Source of the DNA: an uncultured Bacteroidales bacterium
Lineage (GTDB): Bacteria > Bacteroidota > Bacteroidia > Bacteroidales > Paludibacteraceae
DNA: 47,597 nucleotides
Direction: 5' to 3'
Assembly: GCA_946414805.1 (NCBI GenBank)
Contig: CAMKPZ010000010.1
Coordinates: 1 to 47,597, forward strand
The position numbers and the translations under genes are program-made. Within the stretch, counting starts at the first letter, position 1. Every line of letters starts with the position of its first letter. Below are positions 19,645 to 26,990 of the stretch, in pieces. The notes under the pieces are model-generated. The model searched no databases, was not told the DNA's origin, and saw only the letters and a program-made list of their open reading frames with translations.

Positions 19645-20133
19645 TCAAAGATTCTTACGCCAGAAGGAAGAAGTGATATCCGTCCATGAGTCACCGGTCC
19701 GGCGATAGAGGCGTTGGTTGGTTTTCTCCGATTTGAGTCCTCCCAAGTCCTCGCGGTACGGGCCGATCTTGACATAGTCAAAAGGACCTTCCGCCGCCGG
19801 CATTTTCATTCGGCCGGAGTACCATGCCGTTTTGAGACCGGCAGCACCGGACGAACCGTCTCTACCCGCAGACAGATTTCGCACATACTCCGCCCAACGG
19901 GCTACTTCTTCGGGATCCTGATCGCCGCCCATGAAGCATACGCAAGTGACCATTGCCCCGTAGCGGTCCAGAAGCCCGTTCAACAGTTCTTCGTTCAGCA
20001 TCTCACCTGTGTCCTCCCATAGATGCGGACTATGGCAACCCGGGCAATGACAGGGGCAATTAGAGAGATTAAGGGCGAGTGTTACCTCGCCCGGAATCTC
20101 TTGAAAGACTATATCAAATGAAGCTACTTTCAT
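19645..20133 (-). CDS. nrdG: anaerobic ribonucleotide reductase activating protein (radical SAM)
   Basis: This 162-residue radical SAM enzyme uses a 4Fe-4S cluster and SAM to place the glycyl radical on NrdD. The cluster motif CPCHCPGC (CX3CX2C) lies near residue 27, preceded by LALNLSNCP; FMGGD is the glycine-rich SAM-contacting segment, and GLKTAWYSGR follows. The short length is normal for NrdG. The start MKVASFDIVF at 20133 is chosen because it begins 5 nt after the nrdD stop codon; the frame remains open upstream into nrdD but those residues are not family sequence. A glycine/serine-rich stretch (AGRDGSSGAAG) before GLKTAWYSGR may be a small insertion. It forms an operon with nrdD. Confidence 0.93.
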   Translation of the reverse strand: MKVASFDIVFQEIPGEVTLALNLSNCPCHCPGCHSPHLWEDTGEMLNEELLNGLLDRYGAMVTCVCFMGGDQDPEEVARWAEYVRNLSAGRDGSSGAAGLKTAWYSGRMKMPAAEGPFDYVKIGPYREDLGGLKSEKTNQRLYRRTGDSWTDITSSFWRKNL

Positions 20134-20138
20134 CTTTC

Positions 20139-22238
20139 TTAGCACTGCGGTGCTTTTTTCTTCTCTGCGTAGTAACGCCGAGCCGCCTCTTTCTGACGGG
20201 CCTCCGAGAAGTTCGACACACGCTTCATGTAGCCGATCACACGCGTCAGGTAGTCCACATTCTTGGAATGGCAATGCGGGCACTCCTTGAGGTAACGCTT
20301 GTCGATATGGCCGCAGTCGTTACAGATCGTGTTCGGGATATTGAAGGTGAAATAGTTACATCCCTCTACGGCAGCTACGCGCAGAAGCTGGCGGTACTGC
20401 TCTTGGGAGAGGTGTTCCTCCAGATTGCAGTGGAGCGCCGAACCGCCAGTGAGGTGCTCGATATATTTCTTGCCATGGAGACGGAAACGGTCGAGTACGT
20501 TGAGGCTCTTGTCTTCCACCACATAGAAATAGCTGTTGTAGCAATCGCGCGGAACGACATAGCCGTCCTCTTTGTCCCACTTTGCGTGTTTAACGCCTAC
20601 GTTCTCAGCCGGAATCATCTCGCAGTTGAACATCACGCCCTGCGAACGGTACTCTTTGTTCTTCTTCTCTATGATACCGAGGAGTTCCTGTACGAAATGC
20701 GCATACTCCGGCGTATCTTTGATCTCGAGGCCGAGGAACTCAGCCGCCTCGACCAGTCCGTTCACACCGATAGTGAGGTACTGGCGGCCGATATTGATAT
20801 AACCGGCGTCGAAGAGCGGCAGCATGCCTTTCTCCTGCAGGTTCTTGAGGTTCTCGTTATAAGCGAGTTGAACCTTGTGCATGAGATCCACGATGTCCTC
20901 CACATAGGCCTGATACGGAATGTTGTTACGTACGGCGTACTGGATGGCGCGGTTGAGGTTGATAGTGAGCACAGACTTGGAGCCGGTAGAGATACCACCC
21001 GCGCCGAGGGTATAGCTGAAGCTGTTGTCCGTAATGGCATTACGCAGACGGCAGCAGGAGGAGAGGGAGTCCGCGTTGTCCGACACATAGGTGAAGAAGG
21101 AATGGCCCTTCGCGTACATCTCTGCCGTGAAATCGCCGTACTCCTTGTCCTTGATATCGCCGTCCTCGGCAAGAAGCGCCATGGTCTCAACCGGGAAGGT
21201 GAGCACGCAACGGGTACGCTCCTCGTTGAACCAGTTCATGAACCGGCGCTGGAGCCAATCCAGACTCTCCCAGTGGGGCTCTTCGCCGTTCGGGAAGCGG
21301 AAGTTCTCAAAGAGTGATTTGAAATAATAGCGGTCATAATAGCTGATATTCCAGAATACGGACTGGAAGTTACGTGCTCCGGAAGGCTGGTTCAGACTGT
21401 AAACGACCTGCTGGAAATAATCGGTGATAACCTTGTCGATCGTGCGGCGTTTGAGGCTCAAATCCACCACTTCGTCAGCGCGTTTGTAGTAATCCGGGCC
21501 GTACTCCTGCTCGATGAAATAGTTCATATACATCAGGAACTCAGGCGTTGCGCAGGCTCCGGAGAGCATGGACGAAACCATGAACACCATGTTGATGAAC
21601 CCGCCGCAGAAAGACTTGAGGTTATGAGGAGGAGTGGCGTTTCCGCCGATCGACTTGGTGCCGCCGATGAGCCACGGGTACATCGTGATCGATGCGCAAT
21701 AGTTGGCGAGGTTCGTCTCGTCATTCTTGTAGATGAAATGCTGGTTCAGAAGCGACATGTAGCGGTCGGAAAGCTCCTTGCCGTACATCTCTTTGATCCG
21801 CTCGGTCAGCAGACGGCGGTTGAGACGGATGAAGCCCTGCTTCGGAAGCTCACCGATGAGGGTGGCGATATTCTTATGCTCCACATTGGCGTTCGCATCG
21901 AACTTGGAACCCTCGGCGGCATTGGATGCCTGCACATAATTCATCATGAAATCCAGACGCTGCTGGGTCTCGCGGTCCTCGGTGTGCCCCTGACGGTAGA
22001 GGATGAAAGCCTTCGCCACCTGATAATAGCCCTCTGCCATGAGAGCGGTCTCCACCTGATTCTGGATCTCCTCGACGGTCTGCCCGTTATGAACACGCAG
22101 ATGCGAGAGGACCGCTCCGAGAGTCTCCTCCGTAGCAAATGCACCTACTGCCAAGAATGCCTTCGAAATGGCATTTTTGATTTTGTCAATGGCAAAGAGT
22201 TCTTTCTTTCCATCACGTTTGATAATGTATGTTTCCAT
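20139..22238 (-). CDS. nrdD: anaerobic ribonucleoside-triphosphate reductase (class III)
   Basis: This 699-residue glycyl-radical enzyme reduces ribonucleotides to deoxyribonucleotides without oxygen. An ATP-cone regulatory domain occupies about residues 1-90 (IIKRDGKKELFAIDKIKNAI). The catalytic barrel follows. Near the end, four cysteines (639, 642, 653 and 656; CNDC...CPHC) form the zinc site, and TRVIGYM holds the radical glycine, Gly669. The length matches the family. The ATG at 22238 is preceded by a promoter about 70 nt upstream. nrdG follows directly, so enzyme and activase are made together. Its presence marks an anaerobe or facultative anaerobe. Confidence 0.96.
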   Translation of the reverse strand: METYIIKRDGKKELFAIDKIKNAISKAFLAVGAFATEETLGAVLSHLRVHNGQTVEEIQNQVETALMAEGYYQVAKAFILYRQGHTEDRETQQRLDFMMNYVQASNAAEGSKFDANANVEHKNIATLIGELPKQGFIRLNRRLLTERIKEMYGKELSDRYMSLLNQHFIYKNDETNLANYCASITMYPWLIGGTKSIGGNATPPHNLKSFCGGFINMVFMVSSMLSGACATPEFLMYMNYFIEQEYGPDYYKRADEVVDLSLKRRTIDKVITDYFQQVVYSLNQPSGARNFQSVFWNISYYDRYYFKSLFENFRFPNGEEPHWESLDWLQRRFMNWFNEERTRCVLTFPVETMALLAEDGDIKDKEYGDFTAEMYAKGHSFFTYVSDNADSLSSCCRLRNAITDNSFSYTLGAGGISTGSKSVLTINLNRAIQYAVRNNIPYQAYVEDIVDLMHKVQLAYNENLKNLQEKGMLPLFDAGYINIGRQYLTIGVNGLVEAAEFLGLEIKDTPEYAHFVQELLGIIEKKNKEYRSQGVMFNCEMIPAENVGVKHAKWDKEDGYVVPRDCYNSYFYVVEDKSLNVLDRFRLHGKKYIEHLTGGSALHCNLEEHLSQEQYRQLLRVAAVEGCNYFTFNIPNTICNDCGHIDKRYLKECPHCHSKNVDYLTRVIGYMKRVSNFSEARQKEAARRYYAEKKKAPQC

Positions 22239-22309
22239 AATATAGTATGATTAATATATAATTAATAATCTGATTATCTATGTTTATTTTCGTCAAACGA
22301 AATCGACTG

Positions 22310-22340
22310 CAAAGGTACAACAAATAATTGAAATGTGCAA
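22310..22340 (-). promoter_or_regulatory. promoter of nrdD-nrdG
   Basis: Minus strand: TTG at 22338-22340, 20-nt spacer, TACCTTTG at 22310-22317, with A at spacer position 4 and TCA at 7-9. The leader is about 65 nt. Confidence 0.85.
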
Positions 22341-22509
22341 GAAAACGGGAAAGAAAATTTATCGACAGAAAAGAAAGTTGTCCAAAACGAAAACACAAAT
22401 CGCTGGTAATGTGCCGTTTATGATTTTTACAATGTCGAAAAGTTTTCCAAAACGAAAAATACACTGCTGAAGTCGTTTGACAAAAAGAACAAAAAATATT
22501 CAAAAAAAC

Positions 22510-22540
22510 TTGCATATATCGCGGAAAAGCAGTATCTTTG
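22510..22540 (+). promoter_or_regulatory. promoter of the S9 peptidase gene
   Basis: TTG at 22510-22512, 20-nt spacer, TATCTTTG at 22533-22540. The ATG at 22562 leaves a leader of only about 15 nt. Confidence 0.85.
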
Positions 22541-22561
22541 CACACTAATTGAGAAAACTGA

Positions 22562-24781
22562 ATGATGAAAAGCGTAAAATTTGGTATTATGGCAGCATTG
22601 GCATTGCTGTGCGCAGGATGCGCAAAAGAGAATAACCCGGCGGAGAAAGCCCCTGTGACAAAACCCCAGATCACGATCGAAGGCGGTCGTCTGACGCCGG
22701 AAGGGCTGTGGGCGATGGGACGCATCGGGAGCGTCAAGAGCGACATTGAGACAGGACTTCTCGCTTACACCGTGAGTTACTACTCCGTAGAGGAGAACCG
22801 CTCCACGACCTGGATCCGCATCTGCAATCCGTTTGAGGACATGGCGGTTGTGGATGAGTTCGTCGGTTCCGAACCGGCATGGTTCGGCAACAGCGGATGT
22901 CTCGCGTACCTCAAGGGCGGCAAGCTATACCTGCGCCGCGACAAAGAGGAGGTGGAAGTCTTGCCAAATGACCAAATGGCAAATGACATCGAGGGTTTCC
23001 TGCTCTCTCCGATGCGCGACAAGGTCATCCTCGTCAAACAGGTCAAGACCGTCCAGACAACCGCCGACAAATATCCGGACCTGCCGTTAGCTACCGGCCA
23101 CATGCACGAGGATCTGATGTACAAGCACTGGGACGAATGGACAGAAACAGCGCCGCAGCCCTTTGTCTGTGACCTGCAGATCGAGTATTACGGAGAAGGA
23201 GAACGTATTAAATCCGCCAAACTTGGCGGATGCGTGAATATTCTGGAGGGCACCGCCTTTGAGTCTCCCATGAAGCCTTTCGGAGGCGTGGAACAGCTGG
23301 CTTGGAACCCGAACAACGAAGAGATCGCCTACACCTGCCGCAAGAAAACCGGACTGGACTACGCCGTTTCCACCAACAGCGACATATACCTTTATAATAT
23401 ACGTACGCGCGAGGAGAAAAACATCACGGAGGGCAACGGCGGCTATGACACCAACCCCTCTTACTCGCCTTCCGGAGAGTGGATTGCATGGCAGTCCATG
23501 GCGCGCGACGGCTATGAGAGCGACGAGAACCGCCTCATGGTCATGAACCTCAAGACCGGCGAAAAACGCTTCCTGAGCCGCACGATGGATACAAATGTGG
23601 ATGAATACGCCTGGTACAACGACTCCAGCCTGCTTTTCACCGCCTGTTGGCACGCCACGGTGCAACTCTACCATGTGAACCTGAACGGTTATGTCAGCCG
23701 CCTGACGGAAGGGCAGTACGATCTGGGATTGGGCGATGTGAGCGATCATTATGCGTTTATTCTGGGACACTCCATGCGCCAGGCGAACGAGATCTACCGG
23801 ATGGATGTAGGCGAGTGGCTGGAGAAAGACAACGGCGACTATGCGCACACCGAGGTCTGGTACGACCAGCCGTTTGACACCTACAACAAACTGCTGGACA
23901 AACTGACCGGCGAAAACGACAATATCTACTCCCAGATCGAGCGTTCCACCGTTGAACCGCGCTGGCAGAAGACCACGGACGGCAAAGATATGCTGACTTG
24001 GATCATCTATCCGCCGCATTTCGACCCCTCGAAGAAATACCCGACGATCCTATATTGCGAAGGAGGTCCGCAAAGTCCGGTTTCGCAGTTCTGGTCCTTC
24101 CGCTGGAATTTCATGATGATGTCCGCCGGCGACTATATCATCGTAGCGCCGAACAGACGCGGACTGCCGGGCTTCGGCATGGCGTGGAACGAAGAGATCT
24201 CCGGAGACTACGGAGGCCAGTGCATGAAGGATTATTTCACCGCCATTGACGAGTTCTGCACGGAGCCATATGTGGACAAAGACCATCTGGGCTGCGTTGG
24301 CGCTTCCTTCGGCGGCTTCAGCGTCTATTGGATCGCCGGTCACCATGACGGACGATTCAAAGCCTTCATCGCCCACGACGGTATCTTCAATCTGGAGATG
24401 CAGTATCTGGAGACCGAGGAGAAATGGTTCGCTAACTGGGATATGGGCGGCGCGTACTGGGAGAAAGACAACAAAACCGCCCAGCGCACCTTCGCCAACA
24501 GCCCGCACAAGTTCGTCGACAAATGGGACACCCCTATCCTCTGTATCCACGGCGAGAAAGACTACCGTATCCTGGCGAACCAGGCGATGGCAGCCTTTGA
24601 CGCAGCCAAGATGCGCGGCGTGCCGGCAGAACTGCTGATCTTCCCGGACGAGAACCACTGGGTTTTGAAACCCCAGAACGGTATTCTCTGGCAGCGTGAG
24701 TTCCGCGGATGGCTCGACCGCTGGCTGAAAGGAGGGAACGGCAGGCAGACAATGTCAAACAACCAGAAAAAACAACTATGA
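22562..24781 (+). CDS. S9 (prolyl oligopeptidase) family lipoprotein peptidase
   Basis: This 739-residue serine peptidase has a lipoprotein signal (MAALALLCAGC, lipid-modified Cys near residue 20), so it should be membrane-anchored in the envelope. An N-terminal beta-propeller region (repeats such as SPSGEWIAWQS) precedes a C-terminal alpha/beta-hydrolase. The triad is readable: Ser582 in GASFGG, Asp667 in HGEKD, His699 in DENHW. The likely role is cleaving short peptides in the periplasm, as for DPP-type enzymes. Start is the first of two adjacent ATGs. Residues around PNDQMAND are encoded by a copy of the 15-bp AAATGACCAAATGG repeat, an in-frame insertion. The stop overlaps the next gene's start as ATGA. 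The closing residues GRQTMSNNQKKQL look like a non-family tail. Confidence 0.92.
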   Translation: MMKSVKFGIMAALALLCAGCAKENNPAEKAPVTKPQITIEGGRLTPEGLWAMGRIGSVKSDIETGLLAYTVSYYSVEENRSTTWIRICNPFEDMAVVDEFVGSEPAWFGNSGCLAYLKGGKLYLRRDKEEVEVLPNDQMANDIEGFLLSPMRDKVILVKQVKTVQTTADKYPDLPLATGHMHEDLMYKHWDEWTETAPQPFVCDLQIEYYGEGERIKSAKLGGCVNILEGTAFESPMKPFGGVEQLAWNPNNEEIAYTCRKKTGLDYAVSTNSDIYLYNIRTREEKNITEGNGGYDTNPSYSPSGEWIAWQSMARDGYESDENRLMVMNLKTGEKRFLSRTMDTNVDEYAWYNDSSLLFTACWHATVQLYHVNLNGYVSRLTEGQYDLGLGDVSDHYAFILGHSMRQANEIYRMDVGEWLEKDNGDYAHTEVWYDQPFDTYNKLLDKLTGENDNIYSQIERSTVEPRWQKTTDGKDMLTWIIYPPHFDPSKKYPTILYCEGGPQSPVSQFWSFRWNFMMMSAGDYIIVAPNRRGLPGFGMAWNEEISGDYGGQCMKDYFTAIDEFCTEPYVDKDHLGCVGASFGGFSVYWIAGHHDGRFKAFIAHDGIFNLEMQYLETEEKWFANWDMGGAYWEKDNKTAQRTFANSPHKFVDKWDTPILCIHGEKDYRILANQAMAAFDAAKMRGVPAELLIFPDENHWVLKPQNGILWQREFRGWLDRWLKGGNGRQTMSNNQKKQL
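22964..22987 (+). repeat. in-frame copy of the 15-bp AAATGACCAAATGGT repeat
   Basis: AAATG recurs at 8- and 7-nt steps here, exactly as in the copies at 34639, 38711, 44588 and 46871, but this copy lies within the coding sequence of the S9 peptidase. Confidence 0.7.
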
Positions 24782-25140
24782 AAGCAAAATGGACAGGATT
24801 AGTAGATGACTTGCGGGGGCATGTCGACAAACGGCACTACGCAAGGCATATTCCCGGAAACTGGGAGTGGGCGGCAGTGTGCGAGAAGCCCGAATTGAGC
24901 GAAGCGACGAAGAAAAAGAAAGCCTCGCTTCCAACGGCACTTCGTTTTAAGGCAATGATGGCAGAATACAAGTCAGCCATGCATGATCCTGCGCTTCGCG
25001 CTGAATGGGAGGCCCGATATGAGGCGGCAAAACGCAAGGCAATCAAACAGAACCGGTCCATTCAAGGGCGGTTATGCGATTTTGTAAAGCACGAACTGAG
25101 TATGGCTCAGAAACAAGGCGATGCCGGCAGTGAGGCATAG
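24778..25140 (+). CDS. small hypothetical protein translationally coupled to the S9 peptidase
   Basis: This is a 120-residue, highly charged protein without signal peptide or membrane segment. I do not recognise the family. It is lysine/arginine-rich and largely helical in appearance (for example LRAEWEARYEAAKRKAIKQN), with tryptophans near the N-terminus (AKWTG, NWEWAAVCEKPEL). Its ATG overlaps the peptidase stop (ATGA), which supports this start and implies coupled translation. A true Rho-independent terminator follows about 80 nt after its stop. A nucleic-acid-binding role would fit the charge but nothing shows it. Confidence 0.65.
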   Translation: MKAKWTGLVDDLRGHVDKRHYARHIPGNWEWAAVCEKPELSEATKKKKASLPTALRFKAMMAEYKSAMHDPALRAEWEARYEAAKRKAIKQNRSIQGRLCDFVKHELSMAQKQGDAGSEA

Positions 25141-25177
25141 TATCGTCAGGGTATGTTCACCGTACTTTCGTCCCATA

Positions 25178-25221
25178 GAGCATACGATGAGCATACGTTC
25201 AGCATACGTTGAGCATTCGAT
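25178..25221. repeat. four 11-bp tandem repeats (GAGCATACGNT)
   Basis: GAGCATACGAT, GAGCATACGTT, CAGCATACGTT and GAGCATTCGAT follow each other without gaps, directly upstream of the terminator hairpin. It could be a protein-binding array or a microsatellite. Confidence 0.8.
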
Positions 25222-25222
25222 T

Positions 25223-25247
25223 GGACCCCGAGGCGGGTCCTTTTTTT
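25223..25247 (+). terminator. Rho-independent terminator of the S9 peptidase operon
   Basis: GGACCC (25223-25228) pairs with GGGTCC (25235-25240), followed directly by seven T. On the opposite strand no T-run follows, so it is one-directional. Confidence 0.92.
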
Positions 25248-25299
25248 GTCATTTTCGCGCCGGGCGGTTTGCGGGCGGGAGGCCGCCGCTACGGCTATC

Positions 25300-25316
25300 C
25301 CGGAATTCAATTCCGG
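25300..25316. repeat. 8-bp-arm palindrome in a GC-rich spacer
   Basis: CCGGAATT, C, AATTCCGG form a near-perfect palindrome. It follows a GC-rich stretch with GCCG/CGGC arms (25282-25295). Together they look like a palindromic intergenic element, but only one copy is present in the window. Confidence 0.5.
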
Positions 25317-25335
25317 AGCAATAAACAAGCGGCTG

Positions 25336-25388
25336 CAAAGGTACACAAAAAAGCAGCTGCAAAGGTACACAAAAAATGACATTCACAA
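25336..25388 (-). promoter_or_regulatory. duplicated leftward promoter box with no gene attached
   Basis: A 24-bp unit (25332-25355, again from 25356) places two TACCTTTG boxes on the minus strand, at 25336-25343 and 25360-25367. Only the distal copy has a TTG (25386-25388) with A-N2-TCA behind it, at an 18-nt spacing. Leftward of it lie only the palindrome, the terminator and the antisense strand of the small hypothetical gene. Confidence 0.6.
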
Positions 25389-25415
25389 ATAAATAGAAAG
25401 AAAAAAACGAATAAC

Positions 25416-25446
25416 TTGCGTATTTCAAAAAAAAATACTAACTTTG
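25416..25446 (+). promoter_or_regulatory. promoter of the thioesterase gene
   Basis: TTG at 25416-25418, 20-nt spacer with TCA followed by a run of A, TAACTTTG at 25439-25446. The transcript should begin just before the heptamer array. Confidence 0.85.
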
Positions 25447-25458
25447 CAGTCGATTTAA

Positions 25459-25591
25459 CTGAAGGCTGAAAGCTGAATACTGAAAGCTGAAAGCTGAATA
25501 CTGAATACTGAAGGCTGAAGGCTGAAAACTGAATACTGAAGGCTGAATACTGAAGGCTGAAGGCTGAAAACTGAATACTGAAAGCTGATAA
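25459..25591 (+). repeat. 19 tandem CTGAANN heptamers forming the thioesterase 5' UTR
   Basis: Eighteen uninterrupted CTGAANN heptamers (NN = GG, AG, TA or AA) and a final CTGATAA run for 133 bp in perfect phase. They begin 12 nt after the -7 promoter box and end 5 nt before the ATG, so nearly the whole leader consists of them. Confidence 0.95.
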
Positions 25592-25596
25592 CTATT

Positions 25597-26439
25597 ATGA
25601 AATACAATTACGAATACGAGATCAAATACCAAGAGGTGGACGGCAAAAAGAAACTGCGCCTCTTTAATCTGGAGAACTACCTGCTGGAAGTAGCAGGGAC
25701 GGTTGCAGACGAATTAGGGTTCGGCATTGCGGCATTGCATCCGCGGGGACTGACATGGATATTGACAAGGCTGAGTGCGGAGATGTATGAGCTGCCGACG
25801 CACTGCCAGAAAGTGCGGTTTGAGACATGGATCGAGAGTAACGCGCATATGCTCAGCACCCGTAACTTCCGCATTTATGCGAAGCCGTCAGAGGGAAGCC
25901 GTCAGCCGTCAGAGGGAAGCCGTCAGCCGTCAGCCGTCAGCTCTCAGCCTTCAGAAGAGTGGAGGCTCATCGGTCAGTGCAAGTCCGTTTGGGCGGTACT
26001 GGACTTGGAGAAACGCGAGATCGTCAATATCTTCGACGATCCGATGTTTGCGGACTGCGTTGACGGCGAAGTGATCGAGATGAACCGCGTACGGATGACA
26101 ACCATCCCGGAACCGACGGGCAGCGAGCAGCACAAAGTGGTTTATTCAGACATCGATTACAACGGACATTGCAACTCCTGCCGATACCTCCAAGCCATGA
26201 CAGACGCCTATCTGCCCGACTATTACGGCAAAACCGTACGCCTCGACATCAACTACCAGAAAGAGGCAATGCCGGGCGAAATATTGGAGACTCTATATCT
26301 GGTCAGTCCGGAAGGAGTGCAATACCAGCAAAAAAACGGCCATGGCGAGACCTCTTGCTCCGCCAAGATAACCATTAGTCAGGCCGCTTCGCTCAAAGAA
26401 AAAAGACCGCAGCGGAGCTGCTCAAAGAAAAAAGATTAA
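25597..26439 (+). CDS. acyl-[acyl-carrier-protein] thioesterase
   Basis: This 280-residue double-hotdog enzyme should hydrolyse acyl-ACP to free fatty acid. The N-terminal hotdog runs from YEIKYQEVD through GLTWILTRLSAEM and VRFETWIES; the C-terminal hotdog contains YSDIDYNGHCNSCRYL, with the conserved Asp, Asn and His typical of the FatA/FatB-like bacterial family. Between the strands ending RIYA and starting IGQCKSVWAV, where relatives I recall have a short turn, 10 heptamers (25884-25953) encode a Ser/Pro/Gln/Gly-rich insert of about 25 residues. The C-terminus carries a doubled CTCAAAGAAAAAAGA encoding a Lys-rich tail. The next gene starts 13 nt downstream, so both are probably cotranscribed. 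Confidence 0.88.
   Translation: MKYNYEYEIKYQEVDGKKKLRLFNLENYLLEVAGTVADELGFGIAALHPRGLTWILTRLSAEMYELPTHCQKVRFETWIESNAHMLSTRNFRIYAKPSEGSRQPSEGSRQPSAVSSQPSEEWRLIGQCKSVWAVLDLEKREIVNIFDDPMFADCVDGEVIEMNRVRMTTIPEPTGSEQHKVVYSDIDYNGHCNSCRYLQAMTDAYLPDYYGKTVRLDINYQKEAMPGEILETLYLVSPEGVQYQQKNGHGETSCSAKITISQAASLKEKRPQRSCSKKKD
25884..25953 (+). repeat. 10 in-frame heptamers (GCCGTCA/GAGGGAA) inside the thioesterase gene
   Basis: In strict 7-nt phase: GCCGTCA, GAGGGAA, GCCGTCA twice, GAGGGAA, GCCGTCA three times, then GCTCTCA and GCCTTCA. Because three heptamers make seven codons, the array keeps the frame open and encodes peptides such as PSEGSRQ. Confidence 0.93.
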
Positions 26440-26452
26440 AGACAGATATATT

Positions 26453-26947
26453 ATGGAAACTCCTGACAGCACAACCCCTCTAAAACGCCCGGCAGAACTG
26501 GAATGCGACGTAGTGCGGTTTCAGAACCAGAAAGACAAATGGATTGCCTTCGTAGGTCTGCGTGACGGACGGCCGTATGAGATATTCACGGGTCTGGCGG
26601 ATGACGAGATGGGTATCGCGTTGCCGAAATCCGTGACGAAAGGCAAGATCATCAAGGTCACCCATGAGGACGGAAGTCACCGCTACGATTTTCAGTTTGT
26701 GAACACCAGAGGGTTCAAGACGACGGTAGAAGGCTTGAGTTACAAGTTCGACCGCGAGTTCTGGAACTACGCCAAACTGATCTCGGGTGTCTTGCGCTAC
26801 GGAATGCCGATCGATCAAGTAGTGAAGATGATCAGCAGCCTGCAGATGGATAGCGACAGCATCAATTTCTGGACCACGGGCGTAGCAAGGGTACTGAAAC
26901 GGTACATACCCGGCGCCGAGGTGGAAGAAGAATCCCCTACTCTGTAA
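26453..26947 (+). CDS. free-standing ribonucleotide-reductase C-terminal-domain protein (NrdJb-like)
   Basis: This 164-residue protein resembles the C-terminal part of class II (cobalamin-dependent) ribonucleotide reductases: LKRPAELECDVVRF, KWIAFVGLRDGRPYEIFTG and, after a spacer, a helical segment LISGVLRYGMPIDQVVKMI. It lacks the catalytic barrel entirely. In some bacteria class II reductase is split and the small piece (NrdJb) is a separate protein; here no large subunit is nearby, so it may serve a distant nrdJ or have been recruited for regulation. I recognise the similarity from memory of family sequences and cannot score it. It follows the thioesterase gene by 13 nt and ends in a strong terminator. 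Confidence 0.6.
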   Translation: METPDSTTPLKRPAELECDVVRFQNQKDKWIAFVGLRDGRPYEIFTGLADDEMGIALPKSVTKGKIIKVTHEDGSHRYDFQFVNTRGFKTTVEGLSYKFDREFWNYAKLISGVLRYGMPIDQVVKMISSLQMDSDSINFWTTGVARVLKRYIPGAEVEEESPTL

Positions 26948-26956
26948 GCATAAAAA

Positions 26957-26986
26957 AAATAGAGACCTTTGCGGGTCTCTATTTTT
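26957..26986. terminator. bidirectional terminator between NrdJb-like gene and rng
   Basis: AAATAGAGACC (26957-26967) pairs perfectly with GGTCTCTATTT (26974-26984). A T-rich run follows on the plus strand and a run of A precedes, giving T on the minus strand, suitable for both converging genes. Confidence 0.92.
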
Positions 26987-26990
26987 CTTT

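Noticed and set aside
20079..21317. Rightward 412-codon frame opposite nrdD
   Set aside because: It lies wholly antisense to nrdD and the nrdG start, whose motifs are unmistakable; it has no promoter and no recognisable domain.
25146..25382. Leftward 78-codon frame below the duplicated promoter box
   Set aside because: It begins upstream of the -7 boxes that would have to drive it, and runs through palindrome, terminator and 11-bp repeats; no family resemblance.
25438..25632. Leftward frame through the CTGAANN array encoding Phe/Ser/Gln repeats
   Set aside because: A tandem heptamer without stop codons leaves frames open in all phases; there is no promoter or start context on that strand.
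25459..25953. CRISPR array
   Set aside because: The repeats are contiguous heptamers without unique spacers, and no cas genes are in the window.
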